DNA of 64,000 nucleotides from Catellatospora sichuanensis (lineage in GTDB: Bacteria > Actinomycetota > Actinomycetes > Mycobacteriales > Micromonosporaceae): the NCBI RefSeq assembly GCF_007483665.1, contig NZ_VIQO01000034.1:62001-126000 (forward strand), read 5' to 3'. Of this stretch, positions 51,219 through 59,502 are shown piece after piece. Each line of letters starts with the position of its first letter. Position 1 is the stretch's first letter. A model generated the notes under the pieces. It had not been told where the DNA came from, ran no database searches, and saw only the letters and a list, made by a program, of their open reading frames with translations. The translations under genes were made by a program, and so were the position numbers.

Positions 51219-52331
51219 TCAGGTGGTCGCCTCGGCCTGGGCGGGGACCGTCAGTTTGGCGGTGAGCTGGGTGAGGGTGCCCGCCAGCTGTCCGACCTGG
51301 CCGGTCAGCTCGTCGACGCGCGCCCGCAGCGCCGCGGCCTCGGCTACGGCCGCGTCCCGCTGGACCGTCAGCACGGTCACGTCGGTCTGCCGCTGCTGCG
51401 CCAGCGTCTCCGCGGCCGACCGGGCGGCCTCCGCGGTCGCGGCCGCGTTCCGTGCCGTGGCCAGCTCGGCCCGCAGTGCGGTGAGCTGTTCCGCCTGCTC
51501 GTGCCGTACCGCCTCGGCCGCGGTCCGGGCAGCTGCGGCGTGTTGCTGTGCGCGGAGCAGTTCGGCCTTCGACGCTTCGGCCTCGCGCCCGGCCTCCTCC
51601 GCGGCCGCGCGGGCCAGGTCGAACGCGGCCTGCACCTGGTCGGCCGCGGCGCGGGTGGCGTCGCGGTCGCGGTAGGCCTCGACGCGCAGCGCTTCCGCGG
51701 CGGAGTGTTCGCGCCGGGCGGTGTCGCGTTCGGCGGTCGCCGCGACAGCGGCTTGGGTGGACTCGGCGGCTGCCCTGGCGGCCTGTTCGGCGAGGTCTCG
51801 CTGCTCGGCGACGCGAGCCTCGGCGGCCGCGACCGATGCCTGGGCGGCGTCGCGGGCTTCCCGGACGGCCGTCTCGGCGCGTTGCTCGGCCTCGCGCACC
51901 GCGACTTCGGACTCGGTCTTCACCCGAATGACCGCCTCGGCGGCCTCCCGGGCGGCCCGGGCAGCACGTTCGGCCTCGTGGCGGGCCTCGTCCCGTTCGG
52001 TGTGCGCGCCCGCGACCTGGTGTGCCGCCTCGGCCCGGACCTCGGCGAGCTGCCGTTCGACGCCGGTGGGGGAGAGCTCGGCCTCCAGCGCCTCGGCGAG
52101 CGTCTCGGCGACCTGTTCCAGCTTCTCGACGACCTCGTACGCCTTGGCGACCTGCCCGGCCAGGCCGGGGGAGTTGCGGTGGCGCAGCCGGCTGTTGCGG
52201 GCGGCGGACTGGCAGGCGCCGTCGTTGTCACGGCAGTAGCGGAACGGCCGCCCCGCGGCGGCGCGCTGCGCGACCGGCTTGCCGCAGTACGCGCAGGGCC
52301 GGGTCGTCTCATCGGGGTGCGGTGTGGACAT
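51219..52331 (-). CDS. Zinc-ribbon plus long coiled-coil protein
   Basis: 370 aa from ATG 52331. The N-terminus has a four-Cys zinc site (CAYCGKPV...YCRDNDGACQ) followed by ARNSRLRHRN, a basic patch. Residues about 60-370 form an Ala/Glu/Arg/Gln-rich coiled coil with clear heptads. It resembles plasmid or phage-type KfrA-like DNA-associated proteins, but no match is certain. It may bind nucleic acid and oligomerise. Confidence 0.65.
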   Translation of the reverse strand: MSTPHPDETTRPCAYCGKPVAQRAAAGRPFRYCRDNDGACQSAARNSRLRHRNSPGLAGQVAKAYEVVEKLEQVAETLAEALEAELSPTGVERQLAEVRAEAAHQVAGAHTERDEARHEAERAARAAREAAEAVIRVKTESEVAVREAEQRAETAVREARDAAQASVAAAEARVAEQRDLAEQAARAAAESTQAAVAATAERDTARREHSAAEALRVEAYRDRDATRAAADQVQAAFDLARAAAEEAGREAEASKAELLRAQQHAAAARTAAEAVRHEQAEQLTALRAELATARNAAATAEAARSAAETLAQQRQTDVTVLTVQRDAAVAEAAALRARVDELTGQVGQLAGTLTQLTAKLTVPAQAEATT

Positions 52332-52449
52332 CAACTGCGCAGCGTAGTCGCTGGCGGCCGAGCCCGGTAGCACGTCCGTTCGCCGGCGACGGGGTGGCAC
52401 GGTCCGCCGGACGCCCATACGCTGAGCCCCGCACCAGAACGGGGAGGAC

Positions 52450-53070
52450 ATGAGCATCCGGTACGACGATGTGCTTGCTGGGCTGCGGCAGGCCTACGAC
52501 GGCGGTGCCGCCGCGCGAGACACTCTGGAGAAGGAGCCGTGGACGGTCGCCGAACGGGCGGCGTTCGAAGCACGGCTGCGGGAGGAAGGCCGGCACAGCC
52601 TGCTGGAGGTCGGGGCCGGAACCGGGCAGGACAGCCGGTTCTTCATGGACGCCGGCTACGAGGTCGTCGCCGTCGACCTGTCGCCGGAGATGGTGGCGCG
52701 CTGCCGGGCAAAGGGCGTGGACGCCCGGGTGGCCGACTTCCTCGACCTGGGCCTGCCGGGAGAGTCCGTCGACGCGGTGTACGCGCTGAACTGCCTGCTG
52801 CACGTGCCCGACGCCGACCTGCCGACGGTGCTGGACAACATCCGCGGCGTGCTGCGTCCCGGCGGCCTGTTCTATGTCGGGGTGTGGGGCGGCCGGCACC
52901 ACGAGGGCGAGCTCGACACCGACCAGCACGAGCCGCGGCGGTTCTTCGCCTGGCGCACCGACGAGGCGCTGCTGGCGTCCGCGCGAAGGTCCTTCGAGGT
53001 CGAGGATTTCCACGTGGTCGCCGTCGGCGAGTTCAAGTTCCAGTCGCTCACCCTCCGCCGACCGCGGTGA
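52450..53070 (+). CDS. SAM-dependent methyltransferase
   Basis: 206 aa. GGGGAGGAC ribosome site. Motif I is LLEVGAGTGQDSRFF near residue 50, motif II VVAVDLSPEMVARCR, post-motif CLLHVPDADLPTVLDNIRGVLRPGGLFYVGVWGG. Typical Methyltransf_11/25. Substrate unknown. It ends in SLTLRRPR. Its neighbours do not suggest a pathway. Confidence 0.88.
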   Translation: MSIRYDDVLAGLRQAYDGGAAARDTLEKEPWTVAERAAFEARLREEGRHSLLEVGAGTGQDSRFFMDAGYEVVAVDLSPEMVARCRAKGVDARVADFLDLGLPGESVDAVYALNCLLHVPDADLPTVLDNIRGVLRPGGLFYVGVWGGRHHEGELDTDQHEPRRFFAWRTDEALLASARRSFEVEDFHVVAVGEFKFQSLTLRRPR

Positions 53071-53274
53071 GCGGCGCACGGGGACTGCCTACCGCGGCTC
53101 ACCCGGCCAGGAGCGTCCTGTTCGGGCGATTTGCACTTGTTGCGTGATCCTGGCGCTGTGCCTCCTCGGGCCGACGACAGCGAAGGCCGCCCGGGGAGCC
53201 GCCGCCGTGACCGCGGCCGCGTCCCGCCTGGTGACGGTGGTTATAACGCCGGGTCGGCGACCGGTCGGGGCTGG

Positions 53275-53280
53275 TAGCCT
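53275..53280 (+). promoter_or_regulatory. Leaderless-type -10 box for the HAD gene
   Basis: TAGCCT followed by 6 nt and the GTG at 53287. The 53071-53286 gap also holds TTATAAC near 53241. Confidence 0.5.
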
Positions 53281-53286
53281 TCGGCC

Positions 53287-53991
53287 GTGCCCGGGACCAT
53301 TCTGTTCGATCTGTTCCATACGCTGCTCGACGGTGCTGATGCGGAGCGGGACCGGGTCGTGGCGCGAATGGGTGAGATCGTCGGCGTGGAGCCGACCGCG
53401 CTGGTGCTGGCGTATCACGTCACGTGGCGCGACCGGCTCGTGCGGTGGTCCGCGGAGGAGACGGTGCGGCTGCTGGCCCGGCGGCTGGGTGGCGACCCGT
53501 CGCCGGAGCAGGTGGCGCGCGCGGCCGCGCTGCGGCTGGAGCTGGCGTCCTGGCTGCTGAATTCGGCGCCGGCGAGCACGCTGGTGGCGCTGGACGGCTT
53601 GCGTGCGGCGGGTTGGCGGCTGGGGCTGGTCAGCAATGCGACGGCCGAGGTCGCCGAGGCATGGCCGAGTTCGGGGTTGTCGCGGCGGTTCGACGTGGCG
53701 GTGTTCTCGTGCGTGGCCGGGGTGGCCAAGCCGGAGCCGGGGATCTACCAGGCGGCCGCGGCGGCGCTGGGGGTCGCGCCGCAGCGGTGCGTGTTCGTCG
53801 GCGACGGCGCGGACGGCGAGCTGGCGGGAGCCGCCGCGGTGGGTGCGGCCGTGGTGCGTACGGCGGAGTTCGTCGACCGGTCCAGCGTGTGGGCGGGTCC
53901 GGTGGTGGGTTCGCTGGCGGAGCTTTCCGGCCTGCTGGGTGAGATGCCCGTCGGTCGGGGCGTCCTGCAGCGCGGGGCGAGCGCGGCGTAG
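53287..53991 (+). CDS. HAD-superfamily hydrolase
   Basis: 234 aa, GTG start. Motif I begins TILFDLFHTLLDG; FDLFHT is in the place of the DxDGTL nucleophile, so the second Asp is replaced by Phe/His and catalysis may be altered. Motif II LGLVSNAT, motif III FSCVAGVAKPEPGIY (Lys) and motif IV CVFVGDGADGELAGA are normal. A C1 cap follows motif I. A phosphatase or phosphoglucomutase-like role is likely, if active. Confidence 0.83.
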   Translation: MPGTILFDLFHTLLDGADAERDRVVARMGEIVGVEPTALVLAYHVTWRDRLVRWSAEETVRLLARRLGGDPSPEQVARAAALRLELASWLLNSAPASTLVALDGLRAAGWRLGLVSNATAEVAEAWPSSGLSRRFDVAVFSCVAGVAKPEPGIYQAAAAALGVAPQRCVFVGDGADGELAGAAAVGAAVVRTAEFVDRSSVWAGPVVGSLAELSGLLGEMPVGRGVLQRGASAA

Positions 53992-54055
53992 AGCCGTCCG
54001 CGCGTCGCGACGCCGTCGGATCGGACGGCGGTGGGCGGCGGGGGGTTCGTACAGG

Positions 54056-55285
54056 TCATGCCGTCGGCTGCGCGCGCATGTGGACCGGTGCGGGTACGGG
54101 GTGCAGGACCCGGGGTGAGCGCTGGCGGTGGGCGACCGCGAAGGACAGCAGGCCCATGGCGATCGCGACGAACGCGGCGATGGCGTAGAGGTGTGACAGC
54201 GGGGTGCCGGCGTCGACGAGCGGGCCGGCGCCGAAGGCGGCGATGCCGTAGCCGAGCTGGTAGGCGGCGATGACACCGCCGGCGACGGCGGCGGAGAAGC
54301 CGGTGAGTTCGCCCTGGCCGAAGCTGATGGTGAGCGGGAGCAGGGCGGAGCAGCACAGCCCGGCGGCACCGAAGGCGAGCACACCTTGGACGGCGTGGCC
54401 GTGGGGCAGGGTGGCGATGATGCCGAACACCCCGGCGAGGGCGAACGGCAGCAGGTGGAAGGTGGCGCGGGCGGGCAGCCACCGGGTGATCGCGGCGAAC
54501 AGGAGCCGACCGAGGGTGACCATGGCCCAGAACGCGGTGAGGGCGAGGGCGGCGGTGGTGGCGGACGCGCCGACGCTGGTGGTCATGTCGAGTTGGGCCC
54601 AGTTGCCGTTGATGGTCTCGCAGATGCCGTAGAGCAGCGCGAAGGCGGCGTAGAGCCAGAACCGGGCGGGCATGTGGCCGCGGGCGGCGGTGGCGGCGGC
54701 GCGCGCGCCGGTGTGCATGGGCAGCCGGAGGCTGACCCCGAGCAGGGCGATGAGCAGCAGCGTGGACAGCACCGGCAGGCCCCACCAGAAGCCGAGGCCG
54801 ACGAAGATGGCGACGAAGACGGGTGCGAGGGCGGTGCCGAGGCCCAGCAGCGCGTTGAGGATGAGGACGGCTTTGTCGACGCCGGTGGGGTGGAACGCGG
54901 CGGCGAGGGAGTTGAGCGCGGGCACGGCGAGGCCGAAGCCCGCGCCGAGGAACGCGGTGGCGGCGAGCAGCAGCGGATAGGCGAGGTTCTGCTGGTGCAT
55001 GACGGCGGCGCTGGCCAGTAGCAGGATCATGGAGGCCAGCGAGCAGGCGAGGCCCGCGAGGTAGACGGCGTGGGTGCCGTGGCGCCGGGCGAGGCCGGCA
55101 CCGGCGAGGGCGGCGGCGATGGCGGCGATGACCTGTGGGGCGAACATGGCGCCGTATTGGGTGCTGCTGAGGCCGTAGTGGGCGGGGTCGGTGAGGATCG
55201 TGCTGGCGGCGGGGATGGTGACCAGCACGATGCCCTGTACGACGCCGGCGAGGTCGACGACGGTGGTCTGGGTGCGGGTGGCCAT
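54056..55285 (-). CDS. MFS transporter, last gene of the zwf operon
   Basis: 409 aa, 12 spans. Start ATG at 55285 overlaps the stop of the upstream gene by 1 base (TGATG). GLARRHGTHAVYLAGL between TM2 and TM3 corresponds to the MFS loop motif. The C-terminal half has GILGLPHGH-like FGIIATLPHGHAVQGVLAFGAAGLCCSALLPLTISFGQGEL. It probably imports or exports a sugar or sugar derivative processed by the operon. Confidence 0.83.
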   Translation of the reverse strand: MATRTQTTVVDLAGVVQGIVLVTIPAASTILTDPAHYGLSSTQYGAMFAPQVIAAIAAALAGAGLARRHGTHAVYLAGLACSLASMILLLASAAVMHQQNLAYPLLLAATAFLGAGFGLAVPALNSLAAAFHPTGVDKAVLILNALLGLGTALAPVFVAIFVGLGFWWGLPVLSTLLLIALLGVSLRLPMHTGARAAATAARGHMPARFWLYAAFALLYGICETINGNWAQLDMTTSVGASATTAALALTAFWAMVTLGRLLFAAITRWLPARATFHLLPFALAGVFGIIATLPHGHAVQGVLAFGAAGLCCSALLPLTISFGQGELTGFSAAVAGGVIAAYQLGYGIAAFGAGPLVDAGTPLSHLYAIAAFVAIAMGLLSFAVAHRQRSPRVLHPVPAPVHMRAQPTA

Positions 55286-57444
55286 CAGGTTTCGCGCCGG
55301 TTGACGAGGGTCTGCAGGGTGGACAGCTGGGGCCGGAGTTTACGGAGGCGGTCGTCGGCGCGGACCTGGACGCGGCCGCGGCCGTAGGCGTCGCGGTGTC
55401 CCCAGCGGCCGGGCACGTCGAGCAGGGCGAGGTGGCCGATGCCGACGGGCAGGGCGGGGTCGACGACGAGATGTTCGTCGACGGCCTGCAGTCCGAGCAT
55501 GGTGCCGAGCAGCAGCAGGGGTGTGCCGGTGGACCAGGCCTGCGGGCTGCAGGCGGTGGGGTACGGGACGGGGTATTTGGTGACGGCGCGGTCGTAGCCG
55601 CAGAAGGCTTCGGGCAGGCGGCCGTTGAAGAATTCGGCGGCGTCGAGGATGCCGGCGGCGACGCGGGCGGCTTCGTTCTTGTAGCCGTAGCGGCGCAGGC
55701 CCCAGGCGATGAAGGAGTTGTCGAAGGGCCAGACGGTGCCGACGTGGTAGCCGACGGGGTTGTAGCGCTGCTCGCCTTCGGCCAGGGTGCGGATGCCCCA
55801 GCCGGAGTACAGGCGGGGGCCGAGCAGGTGTTCGACGATGTGGTGGGCGCGGCGGCGTTCGACGATGCCGGACCAGAGCAGGTGGCCGATGTTGGAGGAC
55901 AGGGCGTCGACCTGGGTGCCGTCGGCGTCGAGGGCGAGGGCATAGTATTTGCGGTCTTCGATCCAGAAGTCGCGGTTGAAGCGGCGTTTGAGGTCGGCGG
56001 CCTGTTCGTCGAGGCTGTCGGCGAGGGTGGGGTCGTTCCAGATGGTGCGGGCGAGGCGGGCGGCGCGTTTCTTGGCGTCGTAGGTATAGCCCTGCAGCTC
56101 GCAGGTGGCGCGGGGGAAGCCGGGCAGGCGGCCGTCGGAGTAGGAGATGGAGTCCCAGGAGTCCTTCCAGCACTGGTTCTCCAGGCCGGTGTCGGGGTTG
56201 CGGGTCTGGTACCAGACGTAGCCGTCGCCGCGCAGGTCGGCGTACTGGTCGAGCCAGGTGAGGGCGGCGCGGGACTCGTACTCGAGGTCGCGGACCAGGC
56301 GGGTGTCGCCGCTCCAGCGTTCGTATTCGTCGAGCAGGATGAGGAACAGGGCGGTGCTGTCGGCGGAGCCGTAGTAGGGGGAGTGGGGTCGTTCCTCGAA
56401 GGCGGTGAGTTCGCCGTAGCGCATCTCGTGGAGGATCTTGCCGGGGTCCTCGTCGCGGAAGTCGTCGACGCGGCTGCCCTGGCGGGCGCCGAGTTCGGCC
56501 AGCGTGGTGGCGGCCAGGGACGGTGCGTAGGGCAGGGCTTGCAGGCTGGTGAGGATGCTGTCGCGGCCGAACATGGTCATGAACCAGGGCAGGCCGGCGG
56601 CGGGCAGGCAGCGTTCGCCGGAGGTCATCGGGGCGAAACGCAGGGCGGCGAGGTCGGTGAGGCTGCGCCGGTAGGTGTGTTTGAGGGGTTCCCAGTCGCA
56701 TTCGAGTTTGGGTGCGCCGGAGAGCCACTCGTCGAGGTCCTCCTCCATGTCCTTGCGGGTGTGCCCGGATTCGGTGCGGGCGGTGACGCGCTGGTTGGCG
56801 GCCCAGCCCCACAGCGAGCAGCTGACGTGCAGTTCGGTGTTCCAGGTGCCGTGCGCGCCGAGGTGGACGGTGAAGGTGATGCCGTGTTCGTCGAGGTGGG
56901 CGGAGGGGGCGTCGGCGGACTCGCCGTGCTCGTCGACGTGGGTGGAGGCGGCGGTGGTGATGAGGGTCTCGCGGCGGTAGGTCTGGCGTTCGTAGCCCAG
57001 CAGCAGGAGGTTGTCGTCGACGCGGGTGTAGTACTTGCCCTTCTTCTTGAGGTGGTCCTTGACCTCGAACAGGTCGGCGAAGTCGGAGGCGGCGTCGAGC
57101 CGGAGGGTGAGCGTGACGGGGGTGGCGCTGTGGTTGAGGATGGTGAGTTCCTCGCGGAATCCGTCGACGACTTCGCGGCGGCGGATGATGGACAGCGTGG
57201 CGTCGACGTAGACGGTGCCGGTGCCGGGGACGAGGAAGAACCGGGTTTCGAAGTAGTGCAGGTCGTCGGTGGACAGCGGGTTGAGGCGGTGGCCGTCGAG
57301 GGTGAGGACCCAGCGGGACAGGTAGCGGGTGTCCCAGGAGAACAGGCCGTTGGGCTCGGTGGGCGAGGCGTCGATGTCGCCGGCGGTGTCGCTGACGACG
57401 AAGGTGTTGCCGTCGAGGGTGCTGACAGAGCCGGTGGTGGTCAT
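55285..57444 (-). CDS. Amylo-alpha-1,6-glucosidase-like glycogen-debranching protein
   Basis: 719 aa from ATG 57444, overlapping the SCP2 stop as ATGA. The N-terminal beta domain (GDE_N-like) includes GLFSWDTRYLSRWVLTLDGHRLNPLSTDD. The (alpha/alpha)6 catalytic region carries GLPWFMTMFGRDSILTSLQALPY, GSADSTALFLILLDEYERW and CELQGYTYDAKKRAARLA. These fit the amylo-1,6-glucosidase/GH133-like family (also close to mannosylglycerate-type hydrolases). It is cytosolic, without a signal. Debranching or sugar-disaccharide hydrolysis is inferred. Confidence 0.85.
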   Translation of the reverse strand: MTTTGSVSTLDGNTFVVSDTAGDIDASPTEPNGLFSWDTRYLSRWVLTLDGHRLNPLSTDDLHYFETRFFLVPGTGTVYVDATLSIIRRREVVDGFREELTILNHSATPVTLTLRLDAASDFADLFEVKDHLKKKGKYYTRVDDNLLLLGYERQTYRRETLITTAASTHVDEHGESADAPSAHLDEHGITFTVHLGAHGTWNTELHVSCSLWGWAANQRVTARTESGHTRKDMEEDLDEWLSGAPKLECDWEPLKHTYRRSLTDLAALRFAPMTSGERCLPAAGLPWFMTMFGRDSILTSLQALPYAPSLAATTLAELGARQGSRVDDFRDEDPGKILHEMRYGELTAFEERPHSPYYGSADSTALFLILLDEYERWSGDTRLVRDLEYESRAALTWLDQYADLRGDGYVWYQTRNPDTGLENQCWKDSWDSISYSDGRLPGFPRATCELQGYTYDAKKRAARLARTIWNDPTLADSLDEQAADLKRRFNRDFWIEDRKYYALALDADGTQVDALSSNIGHLLWSGIVERRRAHHIVEHLLGPRLYSGWGIRTLAEGEQRYNPVGYHVGTVWPFDNSFIAWGLRRYGYKNEAARVAAGILDAAEFFNGRLPEAFCGYDRAVTKYPVPYPTACSPQAWSTGTPLLLLGTMLGLQAVDEHLVVDPALPVGIGHLALLDVPGRWGHRDAYGRGRVQVRADDRLRKLRPQLSTLQTLVNRRET

Positions 57445-57806
57445 TTCGGGTGCCTCCGGGTTGCCGGTTCGGGCAGCGGCGGCCGCCCGGGGAACAGCCG
57501 TTGCAGCATGACGATGAGGTGGAGTTCGCCTTCGACGTCGATCTGGCCGCGCAGGACGGCGGCCATGGTGTTGACGCGACCGGTGACCATGCCGTCGAAC
57601 AGGGTCTTGGCGACGTGCACGACGCAGTCGGCGTGTTCGGCGCCGCGGCTGACGTCGATGTGGCCGCGGTCGATGGTGACCCGCCAGTGTTCGGCGTGGC
57701 CGTTGCCGCCGAGGTCGAAACGGATCGTGCCGCTGGTGGCGCGCAGCAGCGGGTAGCGGCCGTGTTCGGCGAGGCTGTGGAAGTAGTCGGCGGTGGGGTC
57801 GTTCAC
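57441..57806 (-). CDS. SCP2-like sterol/lipid-binding domain protein
   Basis: 121 aa, GTG start in a GTGA overlap with the GMC stop. GTIRFDLGGNGHAEHWRVTIDRGHIDVSRG and DCVVHVAKTLFDGMVTGRVNTMAAVLRGQIDVEGEL match the SCP2 fold (a small lipid-binding cavity). SCP2-like domains also act as ligand-binding modules in enzymes. In this operon it may carry or present a hydrophobic substrate of the GMC oxidoreductase. Its stop overlaps the next gene's ATG. Confidence 0.8.
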   Translation of the reverse strand: MNDPTADYFHSLAEHGRYPLLRATSGTIRFDLGGNGHAEHWRVTIDRGHIDVSRGAEHADCVVHVAKTLFDGMVTGRVNTMAAVLRGQIDVEGELHLIVMLQRLFPGRPPLPEPATRRHPK

Positions 57807-59398
57807 CGGGGCGCTCCCGGGGTCGCGGCGGCGGGTGCCGCGTAGCTGACGCCGAGGCGCCCGGCGAGGTGCTCACCGACGCGCAGGGCGTTGGCCATGG
57901 CGGTGAGTGCCGGGTTGACCGCGCCGATGCTGGGGAAGAAGCTGGTGTCGACGACGTACAGGTTGTCGAGTTCATGGGCTTTGCAGTGGGCGTCGAGCAC
58001 CGACATGGCGGGGTCCGCCCCGAAGCGGCAGGTGCCGGCCTGGTGGGCGACCCCGGCGATGGGAATGTCGGTCTTCATGTACGCGAACCGGTGGATCAGG
58101 TGGTCCTCGTGCAGTTGCATCGTGGACAGCATCGACTTGAGCTGGTGGTAGAGCCGCTTGGCGGCGGTGGGGTTGCTCGGGGTGTAGTCGAGCACGATGT
58201 GGCCGTCGCGGCTGACGGTGACCCGGTTGTCGGGCCGGGGCAGGTCCTCGGTGGACAGCCAGAAGTCGACGGCGTGCCGGGCGACGTCGGCCAGCGCCCA
58301 GCTCGGGGCGAGTTTCGTGGCCAGCGGCTTCTCGCCGCGGTACATGTCGGCCTCGGATTTGCCGATCATCTGGATGTTGCCCATGGGGTAGTCGAAGTCG
58401 GGCCCGCGGAAGTAGAAGTCGTTGAGGCCGAGGGTCTTCTGGAACCGGGTCTCGTTGGGTTCGCGTGACAGCGCGAGCACGGCCTGCGACAGGTGGAACA
58501 TGTAGTTGCGCCCGACCTGGTCGGAGCCGTTGGCCAGGCCGTGCGGGTGCAGGTCGTTGGCGGACATGAGCAGCAGCTTCGCCGAGTTCGCCGCGCCGCA
58601 GGACACCACGACGATGTCGGCGGAGTAGCGCTCCTGGTGGCCTTCGTGGTCGACGACGACCTGCGTGACGGCCGTGCCGGCGGCGTTGGTCTCCAGGCGT
58701 GTGACGTGGGCGTGGGTCAGCAGGGTGACGTTGGGGGCCTGTAGGGCGGGCCGCACGGCCAGGGTCTCGGCGTCGGACTTGGCGTGCAGCGGGCAGGGGA
58801 AACCGTCGCAGTGCTGGCAGCGTACGCAGATGCTGTAGGGCATGTTCTGCTCGTTGAGCCGGACCCCGACGGGCGCGTGGAACGGGCGGTAGCCGGCGTT
58901 GGCGAGGTCGTCGGACAGCTGCTGGATGCGCGGCTCGTGGTGCAGCGCCGGGTACGGGTACGGCCCGGACGCGGGCGGCTCGGTGGGGTCCTCGCCGCGG
59001 TTGCCGTGAACCTCGTAGAGCTGCTCGGCCATCGTGTAGTACGGCTCCATCTCCTCATAGGAGATGGGCCACGCGGGGGAGACGCCGTCGTGGTGCTGGA
59101 GCTGGCCGAAGTCCTCGCGTCGCAGCCGGTAGAGGGCCGCTCCGTAGAGCTTGGTGGCGCCGCCGACGAAGTAGTGGACCTGCGGCTGGAAAGCCGAGCC
59201 GTGGCGGTCGTACCAGGTGTCCTTGGAGATGTAGCGGTTGTCGATGAAGACTTCGGCGGTGTCCCAGTTCTCGGGTTCGCGGGGCAGCCAGTCGCCGCGT
59301 TCGAGCAGCAGGATGCGCTTGCCGGACGGGGCGAGGTAGCGGGCGAGGGTGCCGCCGCCGGCGCCGGTTCCGATGATGATCACGTCGTAGGCGTCCAT
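57803..59398 (-). CDS. GMC-family FAD oxidoreductase with extra Cys cluster
   Basis: 531 aa. FAD motif VIIIGTGAGGGTLARYLAPSGKRILLLERG at residues 5-34. C-terminal SNPALT-type motif AVNPALTAMANALRVGEHL and the catalytic His in HQAGTCRFG. Insertion ICVRCQHCDGFPC near residue 190 has four Cys (C-x2-C-x2-C-x4-C) and could hold an Fe-S centre or another electron-transfer group. It is distinct from typical GMC oxidases, and resembles gluconate/2-ketogluconate-dehydrogenase-type subunits. Likely oxidises a sugar, alcohol or lipid. It is third in the operon. Confidence 0.88.
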   Translation of the reverse strand: MDAYDVIIIGTGAGGGTLARYLAPSGKRILLLERGDWLPREPENWDTAEVFIDNRYISKDTWYDRHGSAFQPQVHYFVGGATKLYGAALYRLRREDFGQLQHHDGVSPAWPISYEEMEPYYTMAEQLYEVHGNRGEDPTEPPASGPYPYPALHHEPRIQQLSDDLANAGYRPFHAPVGVRLNEQNMPYSICVRCQHCDGFPCPLHAKSDAETLAVRPALQAPNVTLLTHAHVTRLETNAAGTAVTQVVVDHEGHQERYSADIVVVSCGAANSAKLLLMSANDLHPHGLANGSDQVGRNYMFHLSQAVLALSREPNETRFQKTLGLNDFYFRGPDFDYPMGNIQMIGKSEADMYRGEKPLATKLAPSWALADVARHAVDFWLSTEDLPRPDNRVTVSRDGHIVLDYTPSNPTAAKRLYHQLKSMLSTMQLHEDHLIHRFAYMKTDIPIAGVAHQAGTCRFGADPAMSVLDAHCKAHELDNLYVVDTSFFPSIGAVNPALTAMANALRVGEHLAGRLGVSYAAPAAATPGAPR

Positions 59399-59502
59399 CA
59401 GAGTTCTCCCAACCGCTCCGCGAGAATGATCATCCCGGCGGCTCCGACGAGCGCCAGGTGTGAGAAGGCCTGCGGGAAGCTGCCCAGGTGGCGGCCGGTC
59501 AT
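59398..59502 (-). pseudogene. 34-codon fossil of a GH15 C-terminus, possibly still translated
   Basis: It reads MTGRHLGSFPQAFSHLALVG... ending LAERLGEL. The segment LGSFPQAFSHLALV matches the C-terminal end of GH15 (glucoamylase/trehalase) proteins, which finish with LGNFPQAFSH-like motifs. The ATG overlaps the zwf stop as ATGA (59499-59502). GGAAAG lies 7 nt before it. The stop overlaps the GMC start as TGATG. The rest of the enzyme is gone. Confidence 0.75.

Noticed and set aside
53089..54384. Open frame antisense to the HAD gene
   Set aside because: Composition is Arg/Pro/Thr-rich and the opposite strand has clear HAD motifs.
55396..57756. Long open frame antisense to the debranching enzyme gene
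   Set aside because: Gly/Val/Ala/Glu repeats with no family match, opposite a gene with clear motifs.
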